DNA of 64,000 nucleotides from a virus: IMG/VR virus record IMGVR_UViG_3300025122_005335, positions 16,051-80,050 of that record; one strand, 5' to 3'. The position numbers were made by a program, and so were the translations under genes. How positions within the stretch are numbered: position 1 is the first letter of the stretch; each line of letters starts with the position of its first letter. Below, piece by piece: positions 7,491 through 15,633 of this stretch. The notes under the pieces are model-generated. The model did no database searches, was not told the DNA's origin, and saw nothing but the letters and a program-made list of their open reading frames with translations.

Positions 7491-7849
7491 CTTTGTTGAT
7501 CAATGTTTCTTGTGTAACCAGCTTCTTTTCCGAGCTTACTTATATACTGTCTAGACACCCCTAAATCTCTTGCAATATCAGTATATTTTTCACCTGATTC
7601 AATTCTTCTCATTATATTCTCGATTTTTTCTGGATTAACTGCACCCGGGCGTCGACCTCTTGGGTGGGTAACACCCTGGGAATCTGCTATTTTTTTGACA
7701 AGCCATGGTGATAAAAAGAAATCATTAGCTATTTTAGCAAATGTATCTCCACCAGCAATTCTAACATTAATAGCTTTTATTAAATCAGGTGACAATTTTT
7801 TTGAACCTAGCGGTCGTGCCATCTCATTAAAGTAAGTTACAAATGACAT
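7487..7849 (-). CDS. Tandem helix-turn-helix protein with capsid-targeting-like leader
   Basis: 120 residues. The N-terminus MSFVTYFNEMARPLGSKK is nearly the same kind of leader as MSFVKFFTEG of the gene at 4816. Two resolvase-type HTH units follow: about residues 20-58 (IAGGDTFAKIANDFFLSPWL) and 70-110 (GEKYTDIARDLGVSRQYISK). The start overlaps the upstream stop (TAATG), so it shares that gene's late promoter. A late DNA-binding protein with this leader may be packaged in the head and delivered with the DNA; that is inference. Confidence 0.8.
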   Translation of the reverse strand: MSFVTYFNEMARPLGSKKLSPDLIKAINVRIAGGDTFAKIANDFFLSPWLVKKIADSQGVTHPRGRRPGAVNPEKIENIMRRIESGEKYTDIARDLGVSRQYISKLGKEAGYTRNIDQQS

Positions 7850-8328
7850 TACTTAGGTAACTTGTTTATTGCTTGAGAACCACCAGCGTCTGGTGGAGCA
7901 GTTGGTGCACCAGTACTATTATCGTCTATTTCGGGACCTTCACTTTGATAAGGTTTCCTTTGAACTATAACATCTAAATTATTGGTCATAGACTCAATAA
8001 TATTTTTTATTTTTTTACATTTTTTAATAAACCCATCTAAACTTGCTGCAGCATTTTCGCTTTCAAAAACAACAGGATTTTGTTTTGTTTGCATTGCTTT
8101 TGCTTGCACGTTATCAGCAGCTAGATATAACCCGCCAAGATCTTCAACTATATGAGTTAAAGGAAAGGGTAACTGTAAGGGAGCTCTATCATTTTCATTT
8201 CTACCAGATGCTTGTAATAAATCTGCTACCGTGACATGAGAGGCTTTTTGTTCTCGAGTAGCAATACCTCTCACCCACTTATTATACATTTTTATTTGAT
8301 CTTCTTCTAAAAGTTTTTTACTACCCAT
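7849..8328 (-). CDS. Hypothetical late protein, 159 aa
   Basis: Unrecognised. It begins MGSKKLLEEDQIKMYNKW, with L-L-E-E a possible cut site. The C-terminal third is Pro/Gly-rich (STGAPTAPPDAGGSQ) and probably disordered. It is the first gene of a two-gene late unit with the HTH protein. A perfect late box lies 5 nt before its ATG. Confidence 0.75.
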   Translation of the reverse strand: MGSKKLLEEDQIKMYNKWVRGIATREQKASHVTVADLLQASGRNENDRAPLQLPFPLTHIVEDLGGLYLAADNVQAKAMQTKQNPVVFESENAAASLDGFIKKCKKIKNIIESMTNNLDVIVQRKPYQSEGPEIDDNSTGAPTAPPDAGGSQAINKLPK

Positions 8329-8333
8329 ATTAA

Positions 8334-8341
8334 TATTTATA
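8334..8341 (-). promoter_or_regulatory. Late promoter box (perfect TATAAATA)
   Basis: On the minus strand the box ends 5 nt before the ATG at 8328. It is separated by only 7 bp from the plus-strand box at 8349-8355, so two late polymerases would start back to back. Confidence 0.8.
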
Positions 8342-8348
8342 AAAAAGC

Positions 8349-8355
8349 ATAAATA
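8349..8355 (+). promoter_or_regulatory. Late promoter box (CATAAATA)
   Basis: The box ends 5 nt before the ATG at 8361. It is the divergent partner of the minus-strand box at 8334-8341. Confidence 0.75.
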
Positions 8356-8360
8356 TATAC

Positions 8361-8792
8361 ATGAGCTTTTTCGGTAAACATTTTGTTAGATTGTTAGAAC
8401 AAGAAGAAATAGAAGATACAGTAACAATTACTGACACAGAAGCTATGGAGACACAGTTAGATCCAGGCACAGAAGTAACAGATTATGAAGTGGATGCACC
8501 AACTCTAGACGGTGGTGAAATTACAGCACAGAGTAATGCAGCACAAGCCAGAGAATTAGTAGACATCATTGCCGCTATGGAAGAATTTACTAATTATCTT
8601 AATAGTGAAAAAGCTGATTCAGTTCAATCTCTCCTTCATGCAGCTAGTTGTGATACGCTTTTTAATAAAATTGCAGGTGCTGAAACTAAGAAGATAGCGA
8701 GAGTTGCAATGGAGTTAAGTTCACTAATTGAAAATCTTAAAGGGTATCTACATACTGTAGAAACAGGTCCAGGTGCCGGGCAAGCGCGTTAA
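8361..8792 (+). CDS. Acidic late protein with capsid-targeting-like leader
   Basis: Unrecognised, 143 residues. The amphipathic leader MSFFGKHFVRLLEQEE is followed by an acidic, Thr-rich linker and a C-terminal helical region (QARELVDIIAAMEEFTNYLN). It is a single-gene late transcript; the stop overlaps the convergent primase gene by 4 nt. Size, leader and composition resemble T4 internal head proteins in kind, not in sequence. Confidence 0.75.
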   Translation: MSFFGKHFVRLLEQEEIEDTVTITDTEAMETQLDPGTEVTDYEVDAPTLDGGEITAQSNAAQARELVDIIAAMEEFTNYLNSEKADSVQSLLHAASCDTLFNKIAGAETKKIARVAMELSSLIENLKGYLHTVETGPGAGQAR

Positions 8793-9826
8793 TTTATTTG
8801 AGACATCAGAACTTTACCCTTCAATCCTGAATGCGAGTGTTCGTCAATAAAGGTTGTAGGGATTTGATTTGTTTTAAGCCCCATTGCAATATCATTAAAA
8901 TCTTTATATTTTGTACCTAATTTTTTTGGCCAAATGAACACTTTATGTCCTTGATCTAATAAAATCGAAGTTTTGTTTTTTGCAGCTTGATCTTTCCATT
9001 GCGAATCTAACACTATTATTTTTTTGTGTAATGGAAATGCTTTGAGTTGGTTATGTTGAAGTTTTGTATACAAACTATCACTATTTTCAGTGATACCAGC
9101 TACTGCTACACCGTTAGAAACAAAGCATGCATCAATAGGGCCTTCAAAAATATAAATTGTGTCTTCTTTATCTGTTACCTGGTTAATATTAAAAATACTT
9201 TTTTCGCTTCTTATTTTAGATAGATATTTTGGGCTGTAAGAATGGTCTGTAAAAATTAATGTTCTTGTTTGATAATGAATTATTTTGTTGTTTGTATCAT
9301 AGAACGGTACAACTAATCTATTTTTGTGTGTTTTATCTTTTAAAGAAATATATAAAGCTTTTGGTTTGTTTATTGCTGTATCTAATTTTCGATTATTGAT
9401 ATAGTGCAATGCTTGCTTTATAATATTATTTCCTTTGTAATATTCGATTTGATTTTCGTCAAATAAATTAATACTATCTTCAGGTAATTTTTGTTTTAAT
9501 ATTTTTTCTACAAAAGTGTTTATTTGCTGTTCTTGATTAATATCTTTTGGTAATATATCAAATTCTTTACTTTCTTCTAATAATTTTTCATATGTTTCTC
9601 CAGATACCTCAATTATCCAATTTAAAGGACTTGAATGCCACCCACAATTGTGACAATGAAAATAGTTATCTTTTACTACGTAAAATAATCGTCGTTTTCT
9701 TCCCCAAGATTTACCTTCTCTACATACCGGGCAACCACCTTGATAGGTTTTAGCTAGTCTATTATACTTAGGTCTCCCTGCATATTGATAAAATTTTTGT
9801 ACTATATATGCCTCTGGTAACACCAT
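8789..9826 (-). CDS. gp61: DNA primase (gp61-like)
   Basis: Primase subunit of the T4-type primosome, making RNA primers with the gp41 helicase. An N-terminal zinc finger has C32-P-V-C35 and C58-H-N-C61. A TOPRIM-like catalytic core follows (IYIFEGPIDA with the Glu, IIVLDSQ with the Asp, and KDFNDIAMG). Length (345 aa) matches T4 gp61 (342 aa). It has an early promoter directly upstream and is the last gene of the minus-strand replication block. Confidence 0.92.
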   Translation of the reverse strand: MVLPEAYIVQKFYQYAGRPKYNRLAKTYQGGCPVCREGKSWGRKRRLFYVVKDNYFHCHNCGWHSSPLNWIIEVSGETYEKLLEESKEFDILPKDINQEQQINTFVEKILKQKLPEDSINLFDENQIEYYKGNNIIKQALHYINNRKLDTAINKPKALYISLKDKTHKNRLVVPFYDTNNKIIHYQTRTLIFTDHSYSPKYLSKIRSEKSIFNINQVTDKEDTIYIFEGPIDACFVSNGVAVAGITENSDSLYTKLQHNQLKAFPLHKKIIVLDSQWKDQAAKNKTSILLDQGHKVFIWPKKLGTKYKDFNDIAMGLKTNQIPTTFIDEHSHSGLKGKVLMSQIN

Positions 9827-9835
9827 ACCAAAGAT

Positions 9836-9863
9836 ATTATATATTACTTCTGCACGTCTTCAA
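9836..9863 (-). promoter_or_regulatory. Early promoter TTGAAG-N16-TATAAT of primase
   Basis: On the minus strand the -35 is at 9863-9858 and the -10 at 9841-9836, 9 nt before the primase ATG at 9826. It overlaps the 3' end of the 9844-10050 gene. Confidence 0.75.
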
Positions 9864-10050
9864 TGGAAACAATTCCTTTTCTTATAAATGCACCACTTGC
9901 TGGGTCAATCCAATGAGCTTCTGTATAAATTTTACCGCCTCTTTCTATTTTATGAATACGAGGAAAACACGACTCACCAGATATTGGGCTAGCGATTGGA
10001 ACTGCTCTAACCATTTGCATATTGTTAATGTTGTTATTCTGTTGTAGCAT
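9844..10050 (-). CDS. Hypothetical protein, 68 aa
   Basis: Unrecognised. After an Asn/Gln-rich start come short strands (MVRAVPIASP, RIHKIERGGKIYTEAHWID) suggesting a small beta domain. It lies between the exonuclease and primase genes in the same direction and overlaps the exonuclease gene by 17 nt. Confidence 0.65.
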   Translation of the reverse strand: MLQQNNNINNMQMVRAVPIASPISGESCFPRIHKIERGGKIYTEAHWIDPASGAFIRKGIVSIEDVQK

Positions 10051-10975
10051 ATCTGTTGTTTATATATTTATTATTTAATAGATTGACTTTATCTACAAGT
10101 TCTTGGATAATATCAGTTGAAAAGAATGAGTTAACCCATTTGTCTCTATTTGTTACTATACCGTCGATTCCCAATTCACAACACCTATTAAAGAATTTGG
10201 TTGAATCTTTTTTTGGCATACCCTGTTGTAATTGTTCCTTGTATGAAATTTCTTCTTCTTTATAGTATCTCCACCCATATTGTAGATCCATCATGTCATG
10301 ATTGTGTTCGTAGACTTTAAAGTTTTCTTTTGTTAAAATTTGATCCCAATGTGGTGTCTTGTTGTATTTTTCCAATAACTTTATCGCTCTTTTATGACCT
10401 ATTTTTGGTAATCCTTTTATATTATCACTGTTATCACCAATAATAGATTTGTAATCTAAAAAGTTTTGAAGAGATACCCCTTTAGTGAAGTTCTCAAAGT
10501 TTTCTTTTGTTATTGCTGCTTTTTGGATAGGGTTAAAAACCAGAGTATCCTGATCGATAAGTTGATACAAATCTTTGTCTACTGTAATAATTTGTTTCTT
10601 TCCATGTAACACTTCTGTTAACCAACTTATAACGTCATCAGCTTCTAACCTATATGGGTATATACTCTTTATTCCTAAGTGATCCATTAATTCTCTCAAC
10701 GTTTCATCATTTTTGTGAGCTTCTTTAGCTACTTCACCGTCTCTATTGCTCTTATAGTTTCCTTTTGATGTGGTTTTTCTGAAATTAGATGAAGGATATA
10801 GGAGTTTTTTATCCCATGCTGCATATATATGATCAGGTTTAAATTTATCTACATAAGATTTGACTGATCTTAAAAACATTAAGGTGGCCATATTAATATT
10901 ACCGTCTTTTATGTTTTTGTTTACCCAGAAAATTCTATAGAGTAAATTATTTGCGTCTAGAATAAGATTTTTCAT
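10034..10975 (-). CDS. rnh: 5'-3' exonuclease / RNase H (FEN family)
   Basis: Removes RNA primers and flaps from lagging-strand fragments. It begins with the first metal-binding Asp in LILDANNLLYR, has EADDVISWL near residue 112, DKDLYQL, and a helix-hairpin-helix with GDNSDNIKGLPKIGHKRA near 193-210, all diagnostic of the FEN/T4 RNase H family. Length of 313 matches T4 RNase H (305 aa). It overlaps the small gene upstream by 29 nt, in an operon with its own early promoter at 11175-11202. Confidence 0.93.
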   Translation of the reverse strand: MKNLILDANNLLYRIFWVNKNIKDGNINMATLMFLRSVKSYVDKFKPDHIYAAWDKKLLYPSSNFRKTTSKGNYKSNRDGEVAKEAHKNDETLRELMDHLGIKSIYPYRLEADDVISWLTEVLHGKKQIITVDKDLYQLIDQDTLVFNPIQKAAITKENFENFTKGVSLQNFLDYKSIIGDNSDNIKGLPKIGHKRAIKLLEKYNKTPHWDQILTKENFKVYEHNHDMMDLQYGWRYYKEEEISYKEQLQQGMPKKDSTKFFNRCCELGIDGIVTNRDKWVNSFFSTDIIQELVDKVNLLNNKYINNRYATTE

Positions 10976-11168
10976 TCTTTTTACCCTTTCTATTATTAGA
11001 TTTGTTGTTACCCTTATCAGAAAGTATAAAAAGTCTTTCTTTTACCGCTTTTTTCACCTTAGTTTTAGTGTTCGTAGAAGCAAATTCATACTTCGCAAAT
11101 TTTTCAACTAATGTATCGATTTCTTTTTCGTTTTTTGCTTTGAGGATCGTGTCTCTTAACGAATTCAT
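10947..11168 (-). CDS. Small basic hypothetical protein
   Basis: Unrecognised, 73 residues. The start is set at ATG 11168 because the early promoter -10 lies 6 nt upstream; an alternative TTG at 11174 would fall before the predicted RNA start. It begins MNSLRDTILKAKNEKEID and ends in a Lys/Arg/Asn-rich tail (KGNNKSNNRKGKKNEK) likely to bind nucleic acid. It is co-transcribed with the flap exonuclease. Confidence 0.7.
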   Translation of the reverse strand: MNSLRDTILKAKNEKEIDTLVEKFAKYEFASTNTKTKVKKAVKERLFILSDKGNNKSNNRKGKKNEKSYSRRK

Positions 11169-11174
11169 ACCCAA

Positions 11175-11202
11175 ATTATAGAGTATCTATATAGGATGTC
11201 AA
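11175..11202 (-). promoter_or_regulatory. Early promoter TTGACA-N16-TATAAT (perfect hexamers)
   Basis: On the minus strand the -35 is at 11202-11197 and the -10 at 11180-11175, 6 nt before the ATG at 11168. Both hexamers are sigma70 consensus. It should drive the small basic protein, the exonuclease and downstream genes. Confidence 0.88.
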
Positions 11203-11211
11203 CTAACTTTG

Positions 11212-11502
11212 TTAATTTGTTGCTTCATATTGAGCTTTAATAACGTTATATACAGCTTTGGGTAGAACTTCTACAAAGTCTACTATTCCTTCTTTTAGAC
11301 CGCTTTCAAAATCGTTTTTAGGTACTTCTATTTTTTGATTATGGGGTATTGTTAAAAATATATGTTTTTCGGGGGTAGTAAGTATATAAGCGCAAAAATG
11401 ACCAGCATAATCACCATTTTTTATAGCATATAAATATCTAGGTTTGGGTTTTTTGGTATTTCTTATAATATTCGATAATTTCATTCCATTCATTCCTATC
11501 AT
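11212..11502 (-). CDS. Hypothetical protein, about 96 aa
   Basis: Unrecognised. A small alpha/beta protein with RYLYAIKNGDYAGHFCAYIL and KHIFLTIPHNQKIEVP. The first ATG (11502) gives 65 nt of overlap with the dehydratase gene; an in-frame ATG at 11484 (MKLSNIIRN) is an alternative. It is the last gene of the sugar-nucleotide operon. Confidence 0.65.
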   Translation of the reverse strand: MIGMNGMKLSNIIRNTKKPKPRYLYAIKNGDYAGHFCAYILTTPEKHIFLTIPHNQKIEVPKNDFESGLKEGIVDFVEVLPKAVYNVIKAQYEATN

Positions 11503-12379
11503 TTATACTTCTTTTTGCAGAAAACCCTAAGTCTTTTATTTTATTAAAATTTAATGCATATCTATAATCATGACCAGGTCTATCAGTAATGTATTTAATT
11601 TTAGCAGAAGTATCCGTATATTTAGCAATCATTTTTGCTATTTCATTGTTTGATATTTCTTCTCCTGTCCCGATATTGTAAACTTCTCCTGACTTTCCCT
11701 TTTCAGAAACTAATATAATACCTTCAGCATGATCTTCTGCATGTATCCATTCACGTACATTATTACCGTCACCGTAAATTGAAATTTCTTTATCGTTTAT
11801 TGCTGAAAAAATAGATTTTGGTAGTAACTTCTCTGCATGTTGACCTATTCCAAAATTATTACAACAACGGGTAACTCGAATATCCATTCCATATGTCTTA
11901 CAAAATGACAATGCAATCAAATCTGAGCTAGCTTTTGAAGCTGAATAGGGTGAATTTGGTTTTAAAGGTTCATTTTCGTCCCAACTTTCAAGATTACCCG
12001 TTAATGCACCGTATACTTCATCGGTGGATACATGAACTACTGGCTTGTTATATTGTTTTGCTAAGTTCAATACGTTCATTGTACCTATTATATTGGTATG
12101 GGCAAATATATTAGGGTCTGAAATGCTATTATCTACGTGAGATTCAGCTGCTAAGTGAAATATTTTGTCAAATTTATGAATTCTGAAGACACTTCCTAAC
12201 ATTTTCTCATCTAATATGTCACCCTTTATATTCCAGGTGTTTGGAACTGACTTTTTATCTACATACTCACACGCGTATGTTTGTTTGTCATAAACAATTG
12301 AATTATATCCTCTTTTTTTGAGGCTTCTTATTAGGTGACCACCAATAAACCCATAACCACCTGTAACTAAAACATTCAT
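11438..12379 (-). CDS. dTDP-glucose 4,6-dehydratase-like (RmlB family)
   Basis: Extended short-chain dehydrogenase making a 4-keto-6-deoxy sugar nucleotide. The NAD-binding GGYGFIGGHL is at residues 7-16. STDEVYG at 118-124 supplies the Asp-Glu pair typical of dehydratases. The catalytic Tyr145-x3-Lys149 lies in SPYSASKAS. At 313 residues it is slightly short. It overlaps the next sugar gene (12376) by 4 nt, so the two are coupled and probably act in one pathway, for modification of host surface or virion glycans. Confidence 0.88.
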   Translation of the reverse strand: MNVLVTGGYGFIGGHLIRSLKKRGYNSIVYDKQTYACEYVDKKSVPNTWNIKGDILDEKMLGSVFRIHKFDKIFHLAAESHVDNSISDPNIFAHTNIIGTMNVLNLAKQYNKPVVHVSTDEVYGALTGNLESWDENEPLKPNSPYSASKASSDLIALSFCKTYGMDIRVTRCCNNFGIGQHAEKLLPKSIFSAINDKEISIYGDGNNVREWIHAEDHAEGIILVSEKGKSGEVYNIGTGEEISNNEIAKMIAKYTDTSAKIKYITDRPGHDYRYALNFNKIKDLGFSAKRSINDRNEWNEIIEYYKKYQKTQT

Positions 12380-13389
12380 ATATCTTTATCACCTAATTGA
12401 ATAATGCTTTCTTCTTGTCCTTTTTTATCTGCTATGTAACTTTTAACGGTTTTATCTAAAAATTCTTTATCAACAGTTGTAAATTTGTGTAAGTTCAAAT
12501 CAGAAGCTATCTTATTTGACAAAATACAATTACTTCTTTTAGCTACTGTAATATTTTCTTTATAAAATTGTTCTTCAGAATAAAAAGTAATGTCATGTAA
12601 CTTCCAATCCTTAGGTAACAGATTATTTTCGATTAATTGTTCTTTATTGTCATCAAAAACTTCAAATAACTCTTTGGAACTAAAAGTACCGCTACTTACT
12701 ACGTTGTATATACCAAATGGTGGCGGTTGAATCAACATATTATAGACAAAATTGAACAAATCATACAAATATGTTAAACTATTTGGTTCAGTTAAGATTT
12801 TTTTATAGCCTAACATTTTTGAAATAACGTTTTTTGGGTGATATATTTCACCAAAAGGCATTCTTATACGCAAATTATAACAATTAAAGCTACTTGTTAA
12901 GCTTAATTCACCGGCATGTTTTGTTTTACTGTACCAAGATGAATCTGGTTCAAATAATCCAAAATTTGGTACAACTTCTTCATCATATCCAGATTTATCA
13001 TCATTATACCCCGTAAAAATACAACCCGAAGAAATATTAACAAATGAAGGTATATTATTTGCTTGAGCTGCTGAAGCTAACGTTGTAGGTAGTACTGAAT
13101 TTAAAAGCCACACTAGTTCTTTTTCTTTTTCTGCATCATCAACGTTTTTTTCTCCTGTATAACCAGAACAATTAATAATAGCATCAAAAGATGTGCCTTC
13201 GCTGTTATAATTAGTTAAAAAATCTAAGAATAAATTATAATCTCTATAATTTATTTGTTCGCTAGAAATTGCATGTACTTCAAAATTTTCGTCTGCAGCT
13301 AAAAAATTACTAAGTTGGGATCCAATAAATCCCTTTCCTACAATTAGTACTTTTGTAATCGGTGAATTTAATTCGGAATTTTCGCTCAT
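12376..13389 (-). CDS. NAD-dependent epimerase/reductase (RmlD-like)
   Basis: Short-chain dehydrogenase fold with GKGFIGSQL near the N-terminus and a YSKTK (Y-x3-K) catalytic motif. The order NISSGCIFTG then GYDEEVVPNFG resembles dTDP-4-dehydrorhamnose reductases. It is coupled to the RmlB-like gene, so the pair would convert an NDP-hexose to a deoxy-sugar donor. The exact product cannot be told from sequence. Confidence 0.75.
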   Translation of the reverse strand: MSENSELNSPITKVLIVGKGFIGSQLSNFLAADENFEVHAISSEQINYRDYNLFLDFLTNYNSEGTSFDAIINCSGYTGEKNVDDAEKEKELVWLLNSVLPTTLASAAQANNIPSFVNISSGCIFTGYNDDKSGYDEEVVPNFGLFEPDSSWYSKTKHAGELSLTSSFNCYNLRIRMPFGEIYHPKNVISKMLGYKKILTEPNSLTYLYDLFNFVYNMLIQPPPFGIYNVVSSGTFSSKELFEVFDDNKEQLIENNLLPKDWKLHDITFYSEEQFYKENITVAKRSNCILSNKIASDLNLHKFTTVDKEFLDKTVKSYIADKKGQEESIIQLGDKDI

Positions 13390-13430
13390 AAAGATATTTT
13401 AATATTAATCCTATTGAGTTCCACCTGATA

Positions 13431-14189
13431 TTACCAGTATGTGATATTTAAATGGTTTGCTATACCGTATATTGTAGTATGAACAGGTTTGTCTATTACT
13501 TTTCTTATATGTTCTAAGTGAGGAGAGCTAGTTTCTTCACTTGCTACAATATATCCATGTTGGCCTTTAGTAAAAACATTGTCGATATACCATTTTCTTA
13601 CATTGACGTTTAATTCATCCCAAGCAAAAGCAGAAATTACTAAATCATATTTGTCTTTTACTTCATCATCAACAGAAATATTATAATTACCTAGATATTT
13701 TTTAACTAATTTAATTACATTTGGGTGATCGTAGTCATAATATGATTTTATATCGCAATATTGACTTAATAATAAGAGCAACCCACCGTACCCTCCTCCG
13801 ATTTCAACAATACTTGTTGGTTTGCAATTTGATAATATGTCACCCACTTGTTTTAAATAGCGAAGCGTTGATGGATCAATTGAAATCTTTTCATTATTGT
13901 TTCTATTAAAAAAATTTCCTTTAAATTTACGAGATGAGCTAATAAATTCATCCCCTCCCAGCTTATCATTAATTAGATAACGGTTATCTTTTAATAATTC
14001 AGGATAATGTGTTTCTATATGACGTAAATATAAAGAACCCCTTTGTTTATCGACGTGACTTAAAATTGTTGTGTATTCACCTGAAATTTTAAATCTAGAA
14101 AACACTTTTTCATTTTCTGAAGCTTGTTTACATATGTCGTAATACAGTTTTGCTTCTCGTTCTTCTACTACCCAAACACGGTTACCCAT
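13431..14189 (-). CDS. Putative sugar O-methyltransferase
   Basis: A Rossmann-type SAM-binding motif (SIVEIGGGYGGLLLLL) lies in the middle of 252 residues, with DLVISAFAWDELN as the following acidic/catalytic strand. The long N-terminal part before the SAM motif is as in the putative sugar O-methyltransferase family. It is upstream of the RmlD/RmlB-like pair, so it may methylate the same sugar. TATAAT lies 6 nt before its ATG, but the -35 is poor. Confidence 0.75.
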   Translation of the reverse strand: MGNRVWVVEEREAKLYYDICKQASENEKVFSRFKISGEYTTILSHVDKQRGSLYLRHIETHYPELLKDNRYLINDKLGGDEFISSSRKFKGNFFNRNNNEKISIDPSTLRYLKQVGDILSNCKPTSIVEIGGGYGGLLLLLSQYCDIKSYYDYDHPNVIKLVKKYLGNYNISVDDEVKDKYDLVISAFAWDELNVNVRKWYIDNVFTKGQHGYIVASEETSSPHLEHIRKVIDKPVHTTIYGIANHLNITYW

Positions 14190-14203
14190 AAACGTATTAT
14201 ATA

Positions 14204-14548
14204 TTATTCTAAGCTAGGTCCACCCATGGGACCAAACTGACTCATAACCACTTTGTGTAACAAGTTGCATAAAGCATCATGTTGCATGTTATTAGTATGA
14301 ATCATCTTTACTACACCGTTTCCATTTATATCATAACCAAGCATAATACAACAATCCATATATTCTTTTAATATCCTATCGAGTTCTTTGTGATTAGAAA
14401 GCTTTCTTTGGTTTTCTGCTGTAAATTTTCTACTTACTAATGTTTCAAATGCTTGCTTAATTTCTTTTTCAGAAAGGTCTTCTAGGGCCTTCTGCTTAGG
14501 TGCCGGTGTTGGTGACGGTGGCGTACCATTATCTTGTTTTGTGCTCAT
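14204..14548 (-). CDS. Hypothetical protein, 114 aa
   Basis: Unrecognised. A Pro-rich N-terminal tail (GTPPSPTPAPKQK) precedes a helical domain (DLSEKEIKQAFETLVSRKFT, then YMDCCIMLGYDINGNG). It sits in the gp45 operon and overlaps its upstream neighbour by 20 nt. I looked for a gp33-like clamp-binding C-terminus and saw none. Confidence 0.65.
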   Translation of the reverse strand: MSTKQDNGTPPSPTPAPKQKALEDLSEKEIKQAFETLVSRKFTAENQRKLSNHKELDRILKEYMDCCIMLGYDINGNGVVKMIHTNNMQHDALCNLLHKVVMSQFGPMGGPSLE

Positions 14549-14879
14549 TTTTCTTTTTATAGTAAGGTGATAACTTGTTATTATTATTTACGCCCCAACT
14601 AACAATTAATTGTTCAATTACGGATTCCATCGATGGTGTATATAATTTAAAATTAGTAGGTATATTAATTCCACCATCGCTAAATTCAAAAACAGTATCA
14701 AAATCACTGTCGTAATTACTGTAACACGTACAAAAAATAGATTCTTCTCCGGGATTTATTAAAATTACCCATCTTCTTTTATCGTTTTTATCAAAATCGT
14801 TAAAAACGTCTAGTATGATAAACCCGTTGTCTCTTAATCTTTTTTTAAAGTAACCACATGTTTTAAGTTTATTTTTCAT
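14529..14879 (-). CDS. Hypothetical protein, 116 aa
   Basis: Unrecognised small alpha/beta protein (RRWVILINPGEESIFCTCYS, then VFEFSDGGI). Its ATG directly abuts the clamp gene stop, indicating co-expression with gp45. The C-terminus is Lys/Asn-rich. Confidence 0.65.
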   Translation of the reverse strand: MKNKLKTCGYFKKRLRDNGFIILDVFNDFDKNDKRRWVILINPGEESIFCTCYSNYDSDFDTVFEFSDGGINIPTNFKLYTPSMESVIEQLIVSWGVNNNNKLSPYYKKKNEHKTR

Positions 14880-15599
14880 CTATACTTGAAGCCCAGGGAC
14901 GATATATTTTAACATTACATTATCACTTGACACTTCAAAAGTACTTAGTCCTTGTTCTGTATTAATCCTTACTATAATTTCATTTTGATTTGTACTAGCT
15001 AACAAACGAACAATATCAAAATGTATCGGGAAGCTAAGATTGTCTGCATCTGTTTCATCACAAACTTTTATTGAATAACTATCGACAGAAGAATTAGACC
15101 TGTCTGTAATTTCAGCAAATATTTCTCCGTTGTCAATATTAAAATATAATTTTTCCGACTCAGCTACAAAAGCAGCTCCTTTAGCTAGTTCGCTAATTTT
15201 AGACGAATTAATTTTAAATTCGATATTAAATGGTAGATTTAAAATCTTTTGTACACTTAATTTTGGAGCTTGAATAATATTATCATCTAAAAAATGATAT
15301 TTAAATCGCAATTGCTTATCCTTATATGATATACAATTTTCTTTATATTGTAATTTTACTTCACTTAGTTCAATAAATGATAAAATCTTTTCTAATTTTC
15401 TTACGTTAGGTATATTTAAAATTAAATTGTTTTCTACTTCCAAATTATATGATGCATATACTATCAACCCTTGCTCATTGTTTGTAATGCACTCTAGTTT
15501 ATTGTTTTTACTTTTAATAATAATAGCTTCAGTCAATGCACTTATCGGACGCAAATAATCTGTAACAAATTGATTTTTATTTTTGATGTTTATGATCAT
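14880..15599 (-). CDS. gp45: Sliding clamp (gp45-like)
   Basis: Processivity clamp tethering polymerase, and in T4 also the late sigma factor gp55, to DNA. The 239-residue length (T4 gp45: 228) and the two-domain strand pattern fit, and it ends NVMLKYIVPGLQV, typical of these clamps. It has its own early promoter 5 nt upstream despite lying behind the gp32 unit. The clamp loader genes (gp44/62) are not in this window. Confidence 0.87.
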   Translation of the reverse strand: MIINIKNKNQFVTDYLRPISALTEAIIIKSKNNKLECITNNEQGLIVYASYNLEVENNLILNIPNVRKLEKILSFIELSEVKLQYKENCISYKDKQLRFKYHFLDDNIIQAPKLSVQKILNLPFNIEFKINSSKISELAKGAAFVAESEKLYFNIDNGEIFAEITDRSNSSVDSYSIKVCDETDADNLSFPIHFDIVRLLASTNQNEIIVRINTEQGLSTFEVSSDNVMLKYIVPGLQV

Positions 15600-15604
15600 A
15601 CCTA

Positions 15605-15632
15605 ATTATAGATACTCCTTTAAGAAGAACAA
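15605..15632 (-). promoter_or_regulatory. Early promoter TTGTTC-N16-TATAAT of sliding clamp
   Basis: On the minus strand the -35 is at 15632-15627 and the -10 at 15610-15605, 5 nt before the gp45 ATG. AAGGAG also occurs in the spacer, upstream of the predicted RNA start. Confidence 0.7.
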
Positions 15633-15633
15633 C

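Noticed and set aside
14204-14548. Candidate gp33 late co-activator
   Set aside because: Size is similar to T4 gp33, but there is no hydrophobic clamp-binding C-terminus and no matching sequence.
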